From Rubrivivax sp. A210 (GTDB lineage: Bacteria; Pseudomonadota; Gammaproteobacteria; Burkholderiales; Burkholderiaceae_C): 64,000 nucleotides of DNA. Position 1 is the first letter of the stretch. Each line of letters starts with the position of its first letter. Shown in pieces: positions 1 through 10,948 of the stretch. The stretch spans positions 248,001 through 312,000 of the forward strand of contig NZ_CAJGBN010000034.1 of NCBI RefSeq assembly GCF_904426505.1. Direction: 5' to 3'. A program made the position numbers and the translations under genes. The notes under the pieces are model-generated. The model saw only the letters and a list, made by a program, of their open reading frames with translations. It did not search any database and was not told the origin of the DNA.

Positions 1-43
1 GCAGCCCGAGCGCGTTCTTGTTGTTCTGCAGCTTTTCAAGCAT
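1..43 (-). CDS. Sugar ABC transporter permease, N-terminal fragment
   Basis: Only 14 codons are inside the window, read leftwards from an ATG at 43; the peptide begins MLEKLQNNKNALGL. That opening resembles the short cytoplasmic start of MalF/UgpA-type permeases, which precedes their first membrane helix. Position supports it: it follows the binding-protein gene by 71 bp on the same strand, as the third gene of an ATPase, binding protein, permease order. There is no clear Shine-Dalgarno site. The call rests on this short peptide and context, so it is tentative. The 71 bp between the two genes hold nothing else I can name. Confidence 0.5.
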   Translation of the reverse strand, partial: MLEKLQNNKNALGL

Positions 44-114
44 GGGGTTGGCGGCTGTTCATCGAAGGGGCGCCGCGGCACCGGCTTGCACCGGGCCGGC
101 AGCGCCGCGGGGGC

Positions 115-1443
115 TCAGACCTTGTAGTAGCGCTCGGCCCGCTTCTGCGCGCGTTCCATCGCTTCCTTGGGCGACTTGGAACCGCTCACCGCCTCGGCCA
201 CCATGTTGACCATGATGAAGTCGGCCGCCGCGCCCGCCGAGGCATAGCCCAGCTTGCCGGCATAGCCGGCCGGCCGCATGCTCTTGACGCCGTCGCGGTA
301 GGGCGTGTGCTTGGGGTCGACGGTCCAGATCGGCGCGCTCTCGTAGGCGCGCAGCGGCTGGGCGATGTAGCCGCCGGCGCCGGTGAGCCAGGGCTCGAAC
401 TGTTCCTTCTCCATCATGAAGCGCAGGAACTCTTTCGCCGCCTGCGGGTACTTGGTGTACTTCATCACCATCTGGTTGAAGAACAGGTGCGATTCGGTCG
501 GCGCGCCCACCGGCCCCACCGGGAAGGCGGCGTGGCCGATGTCAGCAGCCAGCGCATTGACCTTCTCGTCCTTGGAGTTCTTGGCCGCGTAGTAGATGCT
601 GATGCCGTTGTTGGTGACGCTCACCTGGCCGTCGAGGAAGGCCTTGTTGTTGTTCGGGTCCAGCCAGCTCAGCGTGCCGGGCACGAAGTTGGCGTAGAGC
701 TCGCGGCCGTATTCCAGCGCCCGCAGCGTCTCGATGCTGTCGATGACGACGCGGTTGTTGCGGTCGACCAGCATGCCGCCGTGCGACCACACCAGCCAGT
801 TGCACCACAGGCCGTCGCCGGTGGCGTTGCCCAACGCCATGCCGCCGGGCGTGCCCTTGTCCTTGAGCGCCTTCATCAGGGCGAGGAAGCCGGTCGTGTC
901 TTTCGGGAAGGCGTCGAAGCCAGCGGCCTTGATGTGGCTCTGGCGGTAGACCATGTAGGAGCCGGCGGCGCCCAGGCCCAGGCCCAGCCACTTCTTGCCG
1001 TCAGGCTTGAGGTAGGCCTCCACCGCCGGGTACCAGCCGCCGTACTTCTTGCCCAGGTACTCGGCCAGGTCGGTGACGTCGAGCAGCTTCTCGGGGTAGA
1101 GGTTGGCGTCGTCGTTGGTCGACAGGATGATGTCGGGCCCGGTGCCGGTGTTGGCCGCCACCGCGGCCTTGGGGCGCACGTCTTCCCAGCCTTCGCTGTC
1201 CACGCGCACCTCGATGCCGGTTTTCTCGGTGAACTTCTTGACGTTCACCAGGTAGGCATCGATGTCGCCCTGCACGAAGCGGCTCCAGCGCAGCACGCGC
1301 AGCTTGGCGCCCTTCTCGGGCTTGAAGGCCAGGCCCTGGGCATGGACGGCCGGGGCCCAGATGGCGCCGGCCGTGCCCAGCGCCGAAGTGGCGGCCAGGC
1401 CAGCGCTGCCTTCGAGGAAGCGGCGGCGGTTGATCTCGTTCAT
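115..1443 (-). CDS. ABC transporter sugar-binding protein (family 1), Tat signal
   Basis: Periplasmic solute-binding protein of 442 residues, the usual length for family 1 (MalE/UgpB-like) receptors that deliver a sugar or sugar derivative to an inner-membrane ABC importer. The N-terminus has a twin-arginine motif (RRRFLEG, residues 6-12), a hydrophobic stretch and a probable cleavage site near HAQG (about residue 36), suggesting export by Tat. The ATG at 1443 has a strong Shine-Dalgarno site (AAGGAGAC) just upstream; an in-frame ATG at 1476 has none. It lies 29 bp after the ATPase gene and before the permease, so the three form one operon. The ligand cannot be read from the sequence; the neighbouring DenD and SDR genes suggest a sugar or sugar acid. 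Confidence 0.88.
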   Translation of the reverse strand: MNEINRRRFLEGSAGLAATSALGTAGAIWAPAVHAQGLAFKPEKGAKLRVLRWSRFVQGDIDAYLVNVKKFTEKTGIEVRVDSEGWEDVRPKAAVAANTGTGPDIILSTNDDANLYPEKLLDVTDLAEYLGKKYGGWYPAVEAYLKPDGKKWLGLGLGAAGSYMVYRQSHIKAAGFDAFPKDTTGFLALMKALKDKGTPGGMALGNATGDGLWCNWLVWSHGGMLVDRNNRVVIDSIETLRALEYGRELYANFVPGTLSWLDPNNNKAFLDGQVSVTNNGISIYYAAKNSKDEKVNALAADIGHAAFPVGPVGAPTESHLFFNQMVMKYTKYPQAAKEFLRFMMEKEQFEPWLTGAGGYIAQPLRAYESAPIWTVDPKHTPYRDGVKSMRPAGYAGKLGYASAGAAADFIMVNMVAEAVSGSKSPKEAMERAQKRAERYYKV

Positions 1444-1472
1444 CGATGTCTCCTTGGGTCTTCTGGTGCGGC

Positions 1473-2546
<1,074 letters not shown>

Positions 2547-2627
2547 GCGGCTGGGCTCCCGACAGACTGGACTTGACCGGCGGGACGATACCCGCGCGGC
2601 GGGCGCCCGCACCACCGGGCTAACCCC

Positions 2628-2664
2628 TTGTCGACCCAAAAACTTGTCTGATAACCTGATGACA
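2628..2664 (+). promoter_or_regulatory. Possible promoter and operator of the GntR gene
   Basis: A possible -35 (TTGTCG, 2628-2633) and -10 (TAACCT, 2652-2657) are 18 bp apart and would start transcription almost at the ATG at 2664. The stretch 2645-2664 has outer arms TGTC and GACA around a repeated CTGAT. FadR-type regulators often bind short dyads near their own start. Weak evidence by itself. Confidence 0.3.
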
Positions 2665-3431
2665 TGAGCCCTTCCACGCCCGCCGCCCCGGTGCGCGCCG
2701 GCGGCCGTCTCGGCCGCGAGACGCTGGCCGACCGGCTGGCCGCGCTGCTGTCGGCGCAGATCGCCGATGGCGCACTGGCGCCGGGCGACCGCCTGCCCAC
2801 CGAGGCCCAGCTTGCGGCCGCGCACGGCGTCTCGCGCAGCGTGGTGCGCGAGGCGGTACACCGCATCAAGTCGCGCGGCCTGCTGTTGTCGCGCCAGGGC
2901 TCGGGCGTCTACGTCGCCCAGCCGCCGCCGCACCGGCCACTGGAGTTCGATCCCACGGTGCTCGACTCGGTCGACGCCGTGGTACATGTGGTGGAAGTGC
3001 GCCAGGTGCTCGAAGGCGCGATGGCCGGCCTGGCCGCGGCGCGCGCCACCAAGACCCAGGTCACCGGGCTCAAGCGCGCGCTGGCGGCATTGGACGTGGC
3101 GGTGGCCGCCGGCCGCGACGGCGTGGAGGAAGACATGGCCTTCCACCGCGCCATTGCCTCGGCCACCGGCAACCCGCAGTTCAGCCTGCTGCTGGGCTTT
3201 CTGGAGCAATACCTGCGCGAGGGCATGCGCATCACGCGCGGCAATGAGGCGCGTCGGCTCGACTTCATGGAGGCCGTGCGCAAGGAGCACCACCTCATCG
3301 TCGACGCCATCGCCGCCGGTGACGCCGCCGCCGCCCGCCGCGCCGCCGCCCGCCACCTGCTGCACGGCCGTCGCCGGCTCGAGCGCGGCGGCGTGCTCGA
3401 GGCGCCAGCGCCGGCGCGGCGCCGCGCCTGA
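2664..3431 (+). CDS. GntR-family transcriptional regulator, FadR subfamily (FCD domain)
   Basis: DNA-binding repressor or activator of 255 residues. Residues about 18-85 form the GntR winged helix (LPTEAQLAAAHGVSRSVVRE, then a basic wing with SRQGSGVYV). The rest is an all-helical FCD ligand domain; the histidines in FHRAI and in the C-terminal ARHLLHG region are of the kind that bind a metal in this family. It is divergent from the ABC importer and co-directional with denD and an SDR, so it probably controls both arms in response to the imported compound or a breakdown product. No Shine-Dalgarno site is evident before the ATG, so the message may be nearly leaderless. Confidence 0.88.
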   Translation: MSPSTPAAPVRAGGRLGRETLADRLAALLSAQIADGALAPGDRLPTEAQLAAAHGVSRSVVREAVHRIKSRGLLLSRQGSGVYVAQPPPHRPLEFDPTVLDSVDAVVHVVEVRQVLEGAMAGLAAARATKTQVTGLKRALAALDVAVAAGRDGVEEDMAFHRAIASATGNPQFSLLLGFLEQYLREGMRITRGNEARRLDFMEAVRKEHHLIVDAIAAGDAAAARRAAARHLLHGRRRLERGGVLEAPAPARRRA

Positions 3432-3468
3432 CACCACCTCTATCCATCCCCTGCAAGGACATCCCCGC

Positions 3469-4503
3469 ATGAAGATTCTCATCACCGGCGGTGCCGGCTT
3501 TGTCGGCGCCCGGCTGGCGCGCACGCTGCTGGCGCGCGGGCAGCTGGCCGGCCGCGAGATCGCGCAGATCGTGCTGGCCGACCAGTTCGCGCCGCCTGCC
3601 GATCTCGCCGCCGAGGCCCGCGTGCAGGCCCGTACCGGCCCGCTGCTGGCCCAGTGCGCGGCGCTGCGCGAGGAAGGGGAAGGGGGGGGCTTCGACGGCG
3701 TCTTCCACCTCGCCTCGGCGGTGTCGGGCGAGTGCGAGGCCGATTTCGAGCTGGGCCTGCGCTCCAACCTCGACAGCACGCGGGCGCTGCTCGATGCGCT
3801 GCGCGCCCGCGCTGATGCCGGCACTCATGCCGGCGCGGCGCCGACCCGCCTGGTCTTCTCCAGCTCGGTGGCGGTGTTCGGCCCCGACCCGGCCGTGCCG
3901 TTGCCGGCGGTGGTGGCCGACGACACGTTGCCGGCGCCGCAGACCTCCTACGGCACGCACAAGCTGATCTGCGAGCACCTGGTGGCCGACTACACGCGCA
4001 AGGGCTACATCGACGGCCGCTCGGCGCGGCTGATGACGGTGACAGTGAGGCCGGGCCGGCCCAATGGTGCCGCCAGCAGCTTCTTCAGCGGCATCATCCG
4101 CGAGCCGCTGGCCGGCGAGGAGGCCATCCTGCCGGTGGCACCCGATGTCTCGCACCCGGTGTCGTCGCCGCGGCGCACGGTCGAGGGCCTGATCGCCGTC
4201 TTTGAAGCCAGCCGCGAGGCCTATGGCGGCCGGCTGGCGCTCAACCTGCCGGCGCTGAACGTCACGGTGCAGCAGATGCTGGATGCGCTGCAGGCCGTGG
4301 CCGGCTCCGCGGTTCGTGCGCGCGTGAAGCCGCAGCCCGATGCGCGCATTGCCGGCATCGTCGCCAACTGGCCGCGCGGCGCCAGCGCGGCGCGTGCCGC
4401 CGGCCTGGGCCTGCAGCCCGAGGCCAGCTTCGAGGACATCATCCGCCAGTACATCGCAGACTGCGCCGCCAGCAATCCGGCGGCATTGAGGGGCATGGCA
4501 TGA
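3469..4503 (+). CDS. denD: NAD-dependent epimerase/dehydratase family protein, DenD-like D-erythronate dehydrogenase
   Basis: Extended SDR of 344 residues. It has the N-terminal nucleotide motif TGGAGFVG (residues 5-12), a catalytic serine in the SSSVAVFG segment, and the Tyr-Lys pair in SYGTHK. DenD enzymes oxidise D-erythronate to 2-oxo-tetronate with NAD, the first step of tetronate breakdown; sequence layout and neighbours fit, but the substrate is inferred. The ATG at 3469 follows a Shine-Dalgarno-like CAAGGA; a much longer upstream frame only overlaps the GntR gene. The stop overlaps the next start (ATGA). A run of eight G at 3682-3689 lies inside the gene. The usual partner genes (kinase, decarboxylase, isomerase) are not in the window. 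Confidence 0.8.
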   Translation: MKILITGGAGFVGARLARTLLARGQLAGREIAQIVLADQFAPPADLAAEARVQARTGPLLAQCAALREEGEGGGFDGVFHLASAVSGECEADFELGLRSNLDSTRALLDALRARADAGTHAGAAPTRLVFSSSVAVFGPDPAVPLPAVVADDTLPAPQTSYGTHKLICEHLVADYTRKGYIDGRSARLMTVTVRPGRPNGAASSFFSGIIREPLAGEEAILPVAPDVSHPVSSPRRTVEGLIAVFEASREAYGGRLALNLPALNVTVQQMLDALQAVAGSAVRARVKPQPDARIAGIVANWPRGASAARAAGLGLQPEASFEDIIRQYIADCAASNPAALRGMA

Positions 4504-5252
4504 ACCAGATCGACCTGAACGGCCGCGTCGCGGTTGTCACCGGCGGCGCCCAGGGCATAGGCCTGGCCATCGGCCAGCGCCTGCTGGCCTCGGGCGCGCG
4601 GCTGCTGATCTGGGACATCGACGCCGCGCGCCTGCAGGCGGCCTGTGACGCTTTGTCAGCGCTGGGCCCGGTGCGCGGCGAGGCCGTCGAACTCACCGAC
4701 GATGCCGCCGTCGCCGCCGCCACGGCCAACGCGCTGCGCATCGACGGGCAGATCGACATCCTCGTCAACAACGCCGGCATCACCGGCGGCAATGCGCCCA
4801 CCTGGGAACTCGACCCCGTGGTGTGGCGGCGCGTGATCGAGGTCAATCTGATCGCGCCCTACCTGACCTGCCGCCATGTCGCGCCTGCGATGGTGGCGCG
4901 CAGTTACGGCCGCATCGTCAACATCGCCTCGGTGGCCGGCAAAGAGGGCAATCCCAATGCCAGCCACTACAGCGCCAGCAAGGCCGGCCTGATTGCGCTG
5001 ACCAAGAGCCTGGCCAAGGAAACCGCGACCAAGGGCGTGCTCGTCAACGCCATCACCCCGGCGGTGGCGCGCACCGCGATGTTCGAGCAGATGACCGAGG
5101 CCCACATCGCCTACATGCTGGGCAAGATACCGATGGGCCGCTTGCTCGAGGTCGAGGAGATCGCGGCCATGGCGGCGTGGCTGTGCAGCGCGGATTGCTC
5201 GTTTTCGACCGGGGCGGTTTTTGATATCACGGGGGGGAGAGCGACGTACTGA
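4500..5252 (+). CDS. SDR family oxidoreductase
   Basis: Classical short-chain dehydrogenase of 250 residues. It has cofactor motif TGGAQGIG (residues 14-21), the NNAG motif, a catalytic serine in IASVAG and YSASK, and the C-terminal SFSTGAVFDITGGR typical of sugar and polyol dehydrogenases. The acidic residue at the end of beta-2 (WDID) favours NAD over NADP. It is translationally coupled to denD through an ATGA overlap, so it probably works on the same pathway, perhaps on a sugar, lactone or keto-acid intermediate. The exact substrate cannot be read from sequence. Confidence 0.87.
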   Translation: MNQIDLNGRVAVVTGGAQGIGLAIGQRLLASGARLLIWDIDAARLQAACDALSALGPVRGEAVELTDDAAVAAATANALRIDGQIDILVNNAGITGGNAPTWELDPVVWRRVIEVNLIAPYLTCRHVAPAMVARSYGRIVNIASVAGKEGNPNASHYSASKAGLIALTKSLAKETATKGVLVNAITPAVARTAMFEQMTEAHIAYMLGKIPMGRLLEVEEIAAMAAWLCSADCSFSTGAVFDITGGRATY

Positions 5253-5270
5253 ACGGTTGGCGATCCCGCC

Positions 5271-5957
5271 TCAACGGTTGGCCCAGCCGCCACTGATTGG
5301 AAAGATCTGGCCGACGAAGCAGGAGGCCGCGTCGCTGCACAGGTAGGCGGCGAACTGGGCGTCCTCCTCGGCGCTCACCAGCCTGCCCAGCGGCACCTCC
5401 CGCTTCAGCCGTTCCTGGAACCGCGGGTTGGCCTGGACCTCCGCGCCGTAGTAGGTGGGGTTGGCGACGAAGTTCTGTGCAATGGCATTGATCTGGATGC
5501 CGTGCTGCACCAACTCCAGCGCGACCGACTGCACATAGGCCAGTTGTGCGCCCCGTGCGGCGCTGTAGCTGCCGGTGCGCTTCTGGCCCCGGAGTGCCGC
5601 GGCGCTGCCCATCACGAGAATGCGGCCACTGCGGCGCTCGATCATCTGCGGCAGCACCGCAGCCACCAGCCTTGGCATCGGGTCGACCAGATGCGCGAAC
5701 ACGGTGCGCCACTCGGCATCGCTGATCTCGCCGGCCGGCGTGCTCGGCGCGGGGAGTGCGAGGTGGATCAACAGCACATCGATCCGCCCGGCCGCGCCAA
5801 CAACGGCGGCAGGCAAGGCCGGATCATCGTCCAGGGCGCGCGGATCGGCGATCACCTCCGCCCCTAGTTGCGAGAAGACTTCATTGAGGGCCGGCCCCAT
5901 GAAGTCGCCCGACTGGGTGAGCAGCACCCGCTTGCCGTCGAGTCTGGTGGAAATCAT
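5271..5957 (-). CDS. SDR-fold protein with halohydrin-dehalogenase fingerprint
   Basis: Protein of 228 residues with the SDR fold but without the cofactor motif TGxxxGIG and without the YxxxK pair. It matches instead both signatures reported for halohydrin dehalogenases: T-x4-F-x-G at the N-terminus (T14, F19, G21), where a halide pocket replaces the cofactor site, and S-x12-Y-x3-R (S118, Y131, R135), the catalytic triad. Such enzymes convert vicinal halohydrins to epoxides without a cofactor. The start at 5957 has a Shine-Dalgarno-like CGGAGTC. It converges on the SDR above with 18 bp between them. If it is not a dehalogenase it is a divergent, cofactor-free SDR relative; function is unproven. 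Confidence 0.72.
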   Translation of the reverse strand: MISTRLDGKRVLLTQSGDFMGPALNEVFSQLGAEVIADPRALDDDPALPAAVVGAAGRIDVLLIHLALPAPSTPAGEISDAEWRTVFAHLVDPMPRLVAAVLPQMIERRSGRILVMGSAAALRGQKRTGSYSAARGAQLAYVQSVALELVQHGIQINAIAQNFVANPTYYGAEVQANPRFQERLKREVPLGRLVSAEEDAQFAAYLCSDAASCFVGQIFPISGGWANR

Positions 5958-6071
5958 CGCTGACTCCGTCTGATCGATTTCATCGTCTGGTGGTCAGTTG
6001 GCCCGCGAGCGGCGGGGCGCTGACCGCGGCGCAGCCCCTATTTCCGCGGGCGCAGCTGGCGCGTGGCCACT

Positions 6072-7034
6072 TCAGCCTATCCGCCCCAGCAGCAAATACT
6101 CCATCAGCGCCTTCTGCACATGCATGCGGTTCTCGGCCTCGTCCCAGACCACCGATTGCGGCCCGTCGATGACCTCGGCCGTGACTTCCTCGCCGCGGTG
6201 GGCGGGCAGGCAGTGCATGAAGAGGGCGTCGGGCTGGGCCACGGCCATCATCTCGGCGTCCACGCACCAGTCGACGAAGGCCTTGCGGCGCTCTTCGTTC
6301 TCGGCCTCGTAGCCCATGCTGGTCCAGACGTCAGTGGTGACGAGGTGGGCGCCGGCGCAGGCCTCGAGCGGGTGGTTGAAGACTTCAAAGCAGCGGCTGT
6401 CGCGGATGCCGGCGGCTTCGGGGTCGACCTCGTAGCCGCTGGGCGTGCTGACGTGGACCTTGAAGCCCAGGATCTCGGCCGCCTGCAGCCAGGTGTTGGC
6501 CATGTTGTTGCCGTCGCCCACCCAGGCCACGACCTTGCCCTGCAGGCATTGCAGCGGGTCGTGGCCGCCGCCGCGCGGGCCGCGGTGCTCGATGTAGGTG
6601 AAGAGGTCGGCCAGGATCTGGCAGGGGTGGTACTCGTTGGTCAGGCCGTTGATCACCGGCACGCGCGAATGCGCCGCAAAGGCCTCGAGCTTGGCCTGCT
6701 CGAAGGTGCGGATCATCACGATGTCGACCATGCGGCTGACCACGCGTGCCGTGTCCTCGGCCGGTTCGGCGCGACCGAGCTGGCTGTCGCCGGCGGTGAG
6801 GTTCACCACCGAGCCGCCCATCTGGTACATGCCGGCCTCGAAGCTCACGCGCGTGCGCGTGCTGGCCTTCTCGAAGATCATCGCCAGCGTGCGGTCCACC
6901 AGAGGCTGGTAGCGCTCGTAGTTCTTGAAGCGCGACTTGATGACGCGGGTGCGCTCGAAGAGGTAGGCGTACTCCTCGGCGCGCAGATCCTTGAACTGGA
7001 GGAAGTGCTTCATCAGGCTGGGGCCCGGCTTCAT
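6072..7034 (-). CDS. argF: Ornithine carbamoyltransferase
   Basis: Cytoplasmic enzyme of arginine synthesis that joins carbamoyl phosphate to ornithine to give citrulline. The 320-residue product carries the carbamoyl-phosphate motif ASTRTR, the HPCQILAD motif, and the ornithine-site FMHCLP motif near the C-terminus. The ATG at 7034 overlaps the argD stop (ATGA), implying translational coupling; a second ATG at 7013 gives the more usual family N-terminus (MKHFLQFKD), and neither has a clear Shine-Dalgarno site. The argD-argF pair is a common arrangement in Burkholderiales. The 114 bp after it, up to the start of the SDR-fold gene, hold no recognisable feature. Confidence 0.96.
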   Translation of the reverse strand: MKPGPSLMKHFLQFKDLRAEEYAYLFERTRVIKSRFKNYERYQPLVDRTLAMIFEKASTRTRVSFEAGMYQMGGSVVNLTAGDSQLGRAEPAEDTARVVSRMVDIVMIRTFEQAKLEAFAAHSRVPVINGLTNEYHPCQILADLFTYIEHRGPRGGGHDPLQCLQGKVVAWVGDGNNMANTWLQAAEILGFKVHVSTPSGYEVDPEAAGIRDSRCFEVFNHPLEACAGAHLVTTDVWTSMGYEAENEERRKAFVDWCVDAEMMAVAQPDALFMHCLPAHRGEEVTAEVIDGPQSVVWDEAENRMHVQKALMEYLLLGRIG

Positions 7035-8278
7035 GCGGTCTCTAGGAGAAAGGTCTTGATCAGCGGGCACAGGATGGCGACGATCTGTGCCGCCTCGTCG
7101 GCGCTCAGGATGAGCGGCGGCACGAGCCGGATCACGCTGTCGGCGGTGACGCTGAGCATCAACCCGGCTTCGGCCGCGCGGCCCAGCAGCACGCCGCAGG
7201 GGCGGGCCAGTTCGATGCCCAGCATCAGGCCGGCGCCGCGGATCTCGGTCACGCCGGCCACGCCTGCCAGTTCGCGTTCGAGCCCGGCGCGCAGGGCCGC
7301 GCCCACGGTGGCGGCATTGGCGAGCAGGCCGTCTTCTTCCATGATTCGCAACGTCTCGACGCCGGCGCGCATGGCCAGCGGGTTGCCGCCGAAGGTGGTG
7401 CCGTGGTTGCCCGGGCCCAGCACGTCGACGGCGCGCTCGCCCACGACGATGGCGCCTATCGGCACGCCCGAGCCCAGGCCCTTGGCCAGCGGCATCACGT
7501 CGGGGCGGATGCCGGCCCACTGGTGGGCAAACCACTTGCCGGTGCGGCCGATGCCGCACTGCACCTCGTCCAGCATCAGCAGCCAGCCGTGCTCGTCGCA
7601 GAGGCGGCGCAGGCCCTGCAGATAGTCCCAGCGCGAGGCGTTGATGCCGCCCTCGCCCTGTATGGTTTCGAGGAAGACCGCCACCACGTCGGGGTTGCTG
7701 CGCGCCACCTCTTCGACCGCGGCGAGATCGTTGAGCGGCACGCGCACGAAACCCTCGACCAGGGGCTCGAAACCCTTTTGCACCTTGGGGTTGCCGGTGG
7801 CCGACAGCGTGGCGATGGAGCGGCCGTGAAAGGCCTTCTCGTAGACGATGACCTGGGGCCGCGCGATGCCGCGGTCATGGCCGTACTTGCGCGCGATCTT
7901 CAGCGCCCCCTCGTTGGCTTCCAGCCCCGAATTGCAGAAGAAGGCCGCCTTCAGGCCCGAGATCTCGCACAGCTTGGCCGCCAGCTGCTCCTGCAGCGGC
8001 ACCTCGTAGTAGTTGGAGCTGTGGATGAGGCGGGCGACCTGATCCTGCAGCGCGGGCACCAGGCGCGGATGGGCGTGGCCCAGGGTGTTGACGGCGATGC
8101 CGCCGAGGCCATCGAGATAGCGTCGGCCCTCGGTGTCCCAGACCCAGCAGCCGCGGCCGTGCGACAGCGCGATGGGCAGGCGGCCATAGGTGTTCATCAC
8201 ATGCGGCATGGGCCGCTGAATCGGCAGAGACGGGGGCTGGGCCGCTTGCTGGGCCAGGGCGGGCTCGGGTGCGTTCAT
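7031..8278 (-). CDS. argD: Acetylornithine transaminase
   Basis: Class III PLP-dependent aminotransferase of 415 residues converting N-acetylglutamate semialdehyde to N-acetylornithine in arginine synthesis. Visible motifs are the phosphate-binding NSGLEANEGALK region, the LDEVQCGIGRTG segment with its cofactor-binding Asp, and the Schiff-base lysine in PLAKGLGSG. The first 23 residues are Ala/Pro/Gln-rich and not typical of the family; a shorter start at the Met of MPHVMNTYGR is possible. It is the first gene of argD-argF and divergent from the DUF3579 gene, with 248 bp between them. Related enzymes also act on succinyl-diaminopimelate, and this could be bifunctional. Confidence 0.95.
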   Translation of the reverse strand: MNAPEPALAQQAAQPPSLPIQRPMPHVMNTYGRLPIALSHGRGCWVWDTEGRRYLDGLGGIAVNTLGHAHPRLVPALQDQVARLIHSSNYYEVPLQEQLAAKLCEISGLKAAFFCNSGLEANEGALKIARKYGHDRGIARPQVIVYEKAFHGRSIATLSATGNPKVQKGFEPLVEGFVRVPLNDLAAVEEVARSNPDVVAVFLETIQGEGGINASRWDYLQGLRRLCDEHGWLLMLDEVQCGIGRTGKWFAHQWAGIRPDVMPLAKGLGSGVPIGAIVVGERAVDVLGPGNHGTTFGGNPLAMRAGVETLRIMEEDGLLANAATVGAALRAGLERELAGVAGVTEIRGAGLMLGIELARPCGVLLGRAAEAGLMLSVTADSVIRLVPPLILSADEAAQIVAILCPLIKTFLLETA

Positions 8279-8526
8279 CGGCTATCGTCCTCGAATTCCG
8301 GGTCCAAAGACAGGAATGCCGGTCGGCAACCCCAAGGTCACCGCCCGGCGGACCGCGATTCTAAGGTCGGGCCGCGCACGCCAGCCTGACGCGAGACCTA
8401 CTTGGCGCCGGCATGCAACATGCATGCTGCAACGCAACACATGCGAGGCACAATCCAGCCCGTGCGCCCCCTTCGGCGGCCACCGACCCCACCCCTCGGC
8501 CAGGCGGCAGCGCCCGACCGTCCGCG

Positions 8527-8847
8527 ATGAGTAAAACCAAGGCGCGTCAGTTCCATATCCACGGGGTTACCCGGGAGGGCAAGACCTTCAGGCCCAGCGA
8601 TTGGTCCGAGCGCCTGGCCGGCGCGATGTCGAGCTTCCGTCCCAGCGGCGGCGCCGGTGGCATCGGCGCCTTCATCGGCTACTCGCCCTACTGCGTGCCC
8701 CAGGTTGTCGACGGCGTGCGCTGCGTGCTTGTCAACGAGGCGCTCAAGGGCATCGAGCCCATGGCCTGGGATTTCGTGATGAGCTTCGCCCGCGACAACA
8801 ACCTGCCGGTGATCGAAGTCTTCGAACCCGGTGCGGGCGAGGCCTGA
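8527..8847 (+). CDS. DUF3579 domain-containing protein
   Basis: Small acidic cytoplasmic protein of 106 residues matching the DUF3579 family of betaproteobacteria, which commonly sits between argD/argF and rpsT; no function is known. No signal peptide, membrane helix or catalytic motif is visible. The ATG at 8527 begins the conserved part (MSKTKARQFHIHG); the longer reading frame upstream has no family support. The 248-bp region before it, shared with argD, contains two GCATGC palindromes (8411-8416, 8422-8427) and repeated GCAACA words that may be operator sequence; no clear promoter hexamers were found. Confidence 0.85.
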   Translation: MSKTKARQFHIHGVTREGKTFRPSDWSERLAGAMSSFRPSGGAGGIGAFIGYSPYCVPQVVDGVRCVLVNEALKGIEPMAWDFVMSFARDNNLPVIEVFEPGAGEA

Positions 8848-8874
8848 TCACAAGGGCGCAGCGCTTCCAGACGC

Positions 8875-8900
8875 AAAAAAGCCCGCATCAGCGGGCTTTT
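8875..8900. terminator. Bidirectional intrinsic terminator between DUF3579 gene and rpsT
   Basis: Stem GCCCGC (8881-8886), loop ATCA, stem GCGGGC (8891-8896), with six A on the left and TTTT on the right, so it can terminate transcripts from both converging genes. Confidence 0.88.
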
Positions 8901-8917
8901 CTTTGAGGCGAGGAGCC

Positions 8918-9220
8918 TCAGGCGGCCAGAGCCAGCGCCTTGACCTTGGCGGACAGGCGGCTCTTCAGGCGCGCGGCCTTGTTCTTGTGGAAGATGCCCT
9001 TGTCGGCCACCGAGTCGATCACGCTTTGCGCCGACTTGAAGACCTCGGTCGCCTTGGCCTTGTCGCCGCCAGTCACGGCCTTCTGCACGTTCTTGACGAC
9101 GGTGCGGAAGCGCGAGCGCAGCGAGGTGTTGGCGGCGTTCAGGGCCACGTCCTGGCGCGCACGCTTGCGGCCCGAGGCGAGGCGAACGGTCTTCTTCTTG
9201 GCTTTGGACGAGGTGGCCAT
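8918..9220 (-). CDS. rpsT: 30S ribosomal protein S20
   Basis: Primary 16S rRNA-binding protein of the small subunit, 100 residues, strongly basic and helical. The N-terminus [10 protein letters not shown] and the [16 protein letters not shown] segment are diagnostic of S20. The ATG at 9220 is the family start; an upstream in-frame ATG at 9343 would add 41 unrelated residues. It converges on the DUF3579 gene through a shared terminator and is divergent from murJ. Confidence 0.98.
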   Translation of the reverse strand: MATSSKAKKKTVRLASGRKRARQDVALNAANTSLRSRFRTVVKNVQKAVTGGDKAKATEVFKSAQSVIDSVADKGIFHKNKAARLKSRLSAKVKALALAA

Positions 9221-9261
9221 GCTGGTTGAGTTGGTGGGAACCGTGGATACAAAGACCGTCG

Positions 9262-9270
9262 AGTATAGCA
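9262..9270 (-). promoter_or_regulatory. Extended -10 promoter of rpsT
   Basis: On the minus strand this reads TGCTATACT, an extended -10 (TG-N-TATACT), about 40 bp upstream of the rpsT start. No good -35 is visible at the usual distance, as expected when the extended element is used. Confidence 0.6.
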
Positions 9271-9321
9271 CCCATATTGCAGCCAGGCCAGGGGCAGGGC
9301 GGTCGTGGCGAGGGTGCCACC

Positions 9322-9327
9322 TATAAT
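9322..9327 (+). promoter_or_regulatory. Consensus -10 hexamer upstream of murJ
   Basis: A perfect TATAAT lies 50 bp before the murJ GTG start. The -35 region is GC-rich and has no convincing hexamer. Confidence 0.5.
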
Positions 9328-9376
9328 TGGCGCTACGCGGCAACGCGCCGGCCCGGTGTCCGGCCCTATTTCTCCT

Positions 9377-10933
<1,557 letters not shown>

Positions 10934-10948
10934 CCTACACTGACACGG

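Noticed and set aside
3295-3360. GCC/GCG-rich repeat at the end of the GntR gene
   Set aside because: Ordinary Ala/Arg codon run in a helical C-terminus of a high-GC gene.
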